DNA from: Halieaceae bacterium UBA4452
GTDB taxonomy: Bacteria; Pseudomonadota; Gammaproteobacteria; Pseudomonadales; Halieaceae
DNA length: 64,000 nt
Direction of reading: 5' to 3'
Assembly: GCA_002389505.1 (NCBI GenBank)
Contig: DGPA01000027.1
Coordinates: 1-64,000 of the forward strand
The position numbers were made by a program, and so were the translations under genes. Under the pieces are notes generated by a model. The model made no database searches, was not told where the DNA came from, and saw nothing but the letters and a program-made list of their open reading frames with translations. Of this stretch, positions 61,132 to 64,000 are shown in pieces; within the stretch, counting starts at the first letter, position 1, and every line of letters begins with the position of its first letter.

Positions 61132-62067
61132 TCAAGCCGCAGGAATGGTTGCTGAGCCCAACTCCGGCACCGCCTGTTTGAGTACCCCCCAATAACCATA
61201 AACCCGTGATTGGGGGTGTTCCGTGAAAAAGCCTCTGTTCAGCAAATGCTGATGCAACCTGGGTAATCGGTAACACGGTACGCTCGCTAATAGATGATGC
61301 TCGAGGTGGTAGTTGACGTAGTTGGGGCATAACACGATGCGTTCATACCAGCGGGGTAGCGTTGTGCGAGTGTTGAGTCGTGAATCGGCAGCAAATAGGT
61401 TGTCGACCGCACCGTGTTCAGCCACCTGTCGAATTCGGGCAAACAGGGGGTAGGTGGTTAAATAGGCTACCACCCACAAGCCATATAGCGAGGGGTGTTG
61501 CACCAGCAGTAGCAGCGCAAACAAGCCGACATTGACAAGGATGCCATGGGCGATGGCTGTTTTTTCACCCGCACGCATCATGATGCTACGACCCCCACCG
61601 GTGACCAAGCCAACAAGTAATTTAATCCCTGTTCTTCCGGACACATCGCGTAAGAGTTTGCGTTTAAAACTCGCTTTGTCGATGGGGTAGTGCTGGTAGT
61701 TAGGGAGGTCCGGATCGGCGTGGCTGCCCACTGTCCGATGGTGCTCTCGGTGCGAAGCGGCGTACCGCGTGCAGTCACCCAATACGGGTAACGCACAGAC
61801 CCATTGGCCGATCCATTGGTTGAGGAACGGGGTTTTAAATAAGGTGTTGTGCCCCGCCTCATGCATTAAGACGGCCAGCCCCAACTGTCGTCCGCCGAGG
61901 AGAACAATGGCAAGGGCTACCGTTATCGGATGCGTCCACAGGGCAACCAACGCGAATATCAGCAGAATCATTAGCCAATTACAGGCCACCATGTACAGGC
62001 CCATGCCATCACTGCGCTGGGTGAATGCTTTGATATCGTTTGCCGAGAGAAAATCGCTGAGGTCCAT
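61132..62067 (-). CDS. Membrane fatty acid desaturase
   Basis: A 311-residue di-iron membrane desaturase with the three histidine boxes HEAGH (69-73), HREHH (106-110) and HLEHH (254-258), and hydrophobic segments at 24-46, 48-66, 170-190 and 195-212. It would introduce a double bond into an acyl lipid or acyl chain, oxygen dependent, complementing the anaerobic FabA/FabB route in the same window. Regiospecificity cannot be told from sequence. Confidence 0.92.
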   Translation of the reverse strand: MDLSDFLSANDIKAFTQRSDGMGLYMVACNWLMILLIFALVALWTHPITVALAIVLLGGRQLGLAVLMHEAGHNTLFKTPFLNQWIGQWVCALPVLGDCTRYAASHREHHRTVGSHADPDLPNYQHYPIDKASFKRKLLRDVSGRTGIKLLVGLVTGGGRSIMMRAGEKTAIAHGILVNVGLFALLLLVQHPSLYGLWVVAYLTTYPLFARIRQVAEHGAVDNLFAADSRLNTRTTLPRWYERIVLCPNYVNYHLEHHLLASVPCYRLPRLHQHLLNRGFFTEHPQSRVYGYWGVLKQAVPELGSATIPAA

Positions 62068-62107
62068 GGTAACGGTGCTCGTTTGCCGCTCAAAAGGCGG
62101 GCGTTTA

Positions 62108-62136
62108 AGGTAACAAACAAAAGATTAAATCGTCAA
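62108..62136 (-). promoter_or_regulatory. Predicted desaturase promoter
   Basis: On the minus strand TTGACG (62136-62131), a 17-bp spacer and TTACCT (62113-62108), about 41 bp upstream of the desaturase start. Confidence 0.45.
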
Positions 62137-62217
62137 AGGGTGTTATTTTTCTGGCCTCATAGTCAATGGCAAGTCATATGACCGAAATAACACTGACGAA
62201 TCAGCCCATACCGAAGC

Positions 62218-62234
62218 GAGTGACAGGGTCACTC
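62218..62234. promoter_or_regulatory. Perfect 7-bp inverted repeat, candidate operator
   Basis: GAGTGAC (62218-62224), AGG, GTCACTC (62228-62234). The 17-bp palindrome lies between the divergent promoters of the desaturase and SDR genes, 30 bp upstream of the SDR -35 box. Its size fits a dimeric repressor such as a TetR- or MarR-type protein. No regulator is encoded next to it. Confidence 0.5.
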
Positions 62235-62264
62235 ATGCGTGCGCCAGGGAGCGACCAGGCATTA

Positions 62265-62293
62265 TTGACGCCTGCTAAGATGCCTCGTTTATT
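62265..62293 (+). promoter_or_regulatory. Predicted SDR promoter
   Basis: TTGACG (62265-62270), a 17-bp spacer and TTTATT (62288-62293). A TATTAT at 62290-62295 would give 19 bp. The SDR start is about 50 bp downstream. Confidence 0.5.
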
Positions 62294-62343
62294 ATGGATA
62301 GGGGCGACTGTCAGGGCCATTTTAGAATCGAGAGGACCATGCA

Positions 62344-63162
62344 ATGACACACTACTTTGAGGGTAAATCTGCGGCAGTGACGGGAGCGGGGGATGGTATC
62401 GGTCGAGCGTTGGCCATGCAGCTCAATGCGGAAGGCTGTGCACTGTGGCTCTGTGATATCAGCGATGAGCGTTTGCAGGCCACATACAGTCAATTAGATG
62501 CACAGTCAGCCCCCGTCCATCTCAGGGTGGTTGACTGTGGCGATAAGCAGGCTATCGACGCGTGGGTTGACGAAATTAGCCAGCATACTCAGGCTATTGA
62601 TGCGGTATTTAACAATGCTGGAGTCGCTTATTCGGCGTTATTTGAGGATGCCACTGAAGATAATTATCAGTGGTTAATGGGCGTTAATTTTTGGGGGGTT
62701 GTTTGGAGCTCGAGGGCTTTCCTGCCGTTGCTAACCCGAGCGCCAGTAGGGCATCTGGTTAACGTGTCCTCTATTTTTGGTATGGTCGGTATAGCCACCC
62801 AGTCGGCCTATAATGCGGCTAAATTTGCCGTGCGTGGCTTTACAGAATCGCTCGTTGCTGAATATTATGATACGTCTATCCGGGTGAGCTGTGTACACCC
62901 TGGCGGCATAGCGACCAACATTGCCCGCCGAGCGCGCGCCGATGGACAAGATGCGTGGGCTACCCCCGAGCAGCGTGATGAGCAGTTTAAGCAATACGCC
63001 TCCACGACCCCCCAGCAAGCAGCTGCCGTGATCCTAAAGGGGGTGGCGCAGTCCAAGCCGCAGATTCTTATAGGACGCGACGCAAAGCTAATGCATCTGT
63101 TCGCTCGGCTGTTTCCAGTCCGTTACCACGCCCTGACGCGCCGGTTTTTGGAGCACGATTAA
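62344..63162 (+). CDS. Short-chain dehydrogenase/reductase
   Basis: A 272-residue classical SDR. The nucleotide-binding TGAGDGIG (14-21), NNAG (90-93), the catalytic Ser in VSSIFG and the YNAAK catalytic motif near 159 are all present. The extended C-terminus with MHLFARLFPVRYHALTRRF resembles SDRs that act on lipids or long-chain substrates at membranes. This, and the desaturase next door, suggest lipid metabolism, but the substrate is unknown. Confidence 0.92.
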   Translation: MTHYFEGKSAAVTGAGDGIGRALAMQLNAEGCALWLCDISDERLQATYSQLDAQSAPVHLRVVDCGDKQAIDAWVDEISQHTQAIDAVFNNAGVAYSALFEDATEDNYQWLMGVNFWGVVWSSRAFLPLLTRAPVGHLVNVSSIFGMVGIATQSAYNAAKFAVRGFTESLVAEYYDTSIRVSCVHPGGIATNIARRARADGQDAWATPEQRDEQFKQYASTTPQQAAAVILKGVAQSKPQILIGRDAKLMHLFARLFPVRYHALTRRFLEHD

Positions 63163-63391
63163 TGCCGGCAGTGATGGCATTCAGCGTTGCCCTTTATCGC
63201 CCGGGTCGTTGCTATGTCTGCTCAGGGATCTTCCCGCCGCCCAAAACAAGGCCCACCGTTGCCTGTGCCGGTAAACCGTTTGTTAGTGGCAGCCTGAGAA
63301 TAGTGTGAATCACCCCCGAGTAACAGCGGCAAGCAAAGTTTCCCTCAAGAAGCTAAACTTCGACCATCAAGACGATTATCGGAGTTGAGTA

Positions 63392-64000
63392 ATGGGGCGT
63401 GCGTACCAGAACCGCAAAATGTCTATGGCCAAAACCGCGGCCGTCAAAACGTCTATTTATTCCAAATATAGTCGTGAAATCTATGTCGTGGCAAAAGCGG
63501 GTGGCACAGATCTGAGCGCCAACTTATCGTTACGTGCGCTCATCGATCGGGCAAAAAAAGATCAGGTGCCCACTCACGTCATTGAAAAAGCACTGGACAA
63601 GGCTAACTCAGGGGTCGGTGAGGATTTTCAGACTGCGCGCTATGAAGGGTTTGGCCCTGGCGGCTGCATGGTGTTGGTGGAGTGCCTCACCGACAACGTT
63701 AATCGAACTATCGGTGACGTACGCCCCGCCTTTACCAAAGGGAAAGGTAAAATTAGTACCCCAGGTACAGTCGCGCATATGTTTGATCATGCTGCCGTGT
63801 TTGTATTCGCCGGCGAAGAAGACGACGTCTTGGAGACCTTGTTGATGGCCGATATCGACGTCACCGAAGTCGAAAGCGATGGGCAACTGCTCACCGTGAT
63901 TGCACCCCACACCGAATATGCCCGAACGCGTAACGCCTTGACTGAGGCCTATCCTGAGCTAGCGTTTGAGATAGATGAGATTCAATTCGTCCCTAAGGGC
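63392..64000 (+). CDS. YebC/PmpR-family protein, YeeN-like (cut by window end)
   Basis: The first 203 codons of a YebC-family protein. It starts MGRAYQNRKMSMAKTAAVKT and carries ARYEGFGPGGCMVLVE and NVNRTIGDVRPAFTKGKG. It is closer to E. coli YeeN than to YebC in its N-terminus (MGRKW-type rather than MAGHSKWANIKH). The family is implicated in transcription control and in relieving ribosome stalling. The frame is open to the window end; about 35 residues are missing compared with YeeN. Confidence 0.92.
   Translation, partial: MGRAYQNRKMSMAKTAAVKTSIYSKYSREIYVVAKAGGTDLSANLSLRALIDRAKKDQVPTHVIEKALDKANSGVGEDFQTARYEGFGPGGCMVLVECLTDNVNRTIGDVRPAFTKGKGKISTPGTVAHMFDHAAVFVFAGEEDDVLETLLMADIDVTEVESDGQLLTVIAPHTEYARTRNALTEAYPELAFEIDEIQFVPKG

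Noticed and set aside
60251..63162. A steroid-degradation island (DUF1295, SDR and the dehydrogenase trio)
   Set aside because: No ring-cleavage, ketosteroid dehydrogenase or side-chain thiolase gene is present, and the dehydrogenases are 21 kb away. The idea rests on family names only.
63162..63308. 48-codon frame starting in a TAATG overlap with the SDR stop, with three cysteines
   Set aside because: The overlap is suggestive of coupling, but the composition is not protein-like enough and I recognise nothing in it.
63336..63360. AAGTTT...AAACTT inverted repeat before the YeeN-like gene, with some resemblance to a sigma-28 -35 box
   Set aside because: The spacing and -10 (GCCGATAA) do not fit, no flagellar gene is nearby, and a 13-nt loop makes a weak hairpin.
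1..64000. Mobile elements, prophage, CRISPR, toxin-antitoxin or defence islands
   Set aside because: No transposase, integrase, direct-repeat array or defence-type gene was seen. Gene order is conserved-looking and every gene has a conventional family.

Overview
The window is a chromosomal segment of a gammaproteobacterium, probably a marine member of the Cellvibrionales/Pseudomonadales neighbourhood. Grounds: the uninterrupted gammaproteobacterial S10-spc-alpha ribosomal order ending in rplQ, a fabA-fabB pair, UvrA next to an MFS gene and ssb, an NAD-linked Fds formate dehydrogenase, a heterotetrameric sarcosine oxidase, an FeS-type photolyase and several lipid or steroid-type oxidoreductases. 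The taxonomic placement is inference from gene content. I see no tRNA, rRNA, insertion sequence, prophage or CRISPR array; genes are intact and densely packed.

Layout. 1-14.1 kb: the last codons of tuf, then the S10, spc and alpha ribosomal clusters with secY and rpoA. A near-consensus promoter lies before rpsJ and a second promoter plus structured leader before rpsM. 14.1-14.6 kb: a cold-shock protein gene with a long leader and a strong terminator. 14.6-22 kb: uvrA (minus) divergent from an MFS exporter, then ssb, a degenerate RmlD-like gene, moaB and moeA. 22-24 kb: fabA-fabB on the minus strand. 24-30.4 kb: sugar-nucleotide genes manC-galU-cpsG, meeting ispB-pgi tail to tail. 30.5-34.5 kb: rplU-rpmA, obgE, proB and a ZIP transporter. 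34.5-39.4 kb: hemH divergent from three acyl-CoA dehydrogenase genes, the last two resembling the subunits of a heteromeric enzyme. 39.5-45.6 kb: a membrane dipeptidase, a bacterial (6-4)/FeS photolyase, an MBOAT plus SGNH-like acyltransferase pair and a GNAT enzyme.

45.7-52.8 kb: fdsGBA-fdhD-fdsD, an NAD-dependent molybdenum formate dehydrogenase, divergent from a regulator with a ModE-like HTH and a periplasmic-binding-protein-like domain. The shared intergenic region carries two copies of the same 17-bp motif, one in front of each gene. moaB and moeA about 25 kb away could supply molybdenum-cofactor steps. 52.9-59.9 kb: an Ldh-family oxidoreductase lacking the usual catalytic histidines and a LysR regulator, running into soxBDAG on the opposite strand, whose delta subunit lacks two of four expected zinc ligands. 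60.2-64 kb: a DUF1295 membrane protein, a fatty-acid desaturase, an SDR and the start of a YebC/YeeN-type gene cut by the window edge.

Most of the window is housekeeping. The parts most worth a second look are the paired fds operator motif, the three enzymes with altered catalytic or metal-binding residues (RmlD-like, Ldh-like, SoxD) and the heteromeric acyl-CoA dehydrogenase pair. I found no clearly new multi-gene system.
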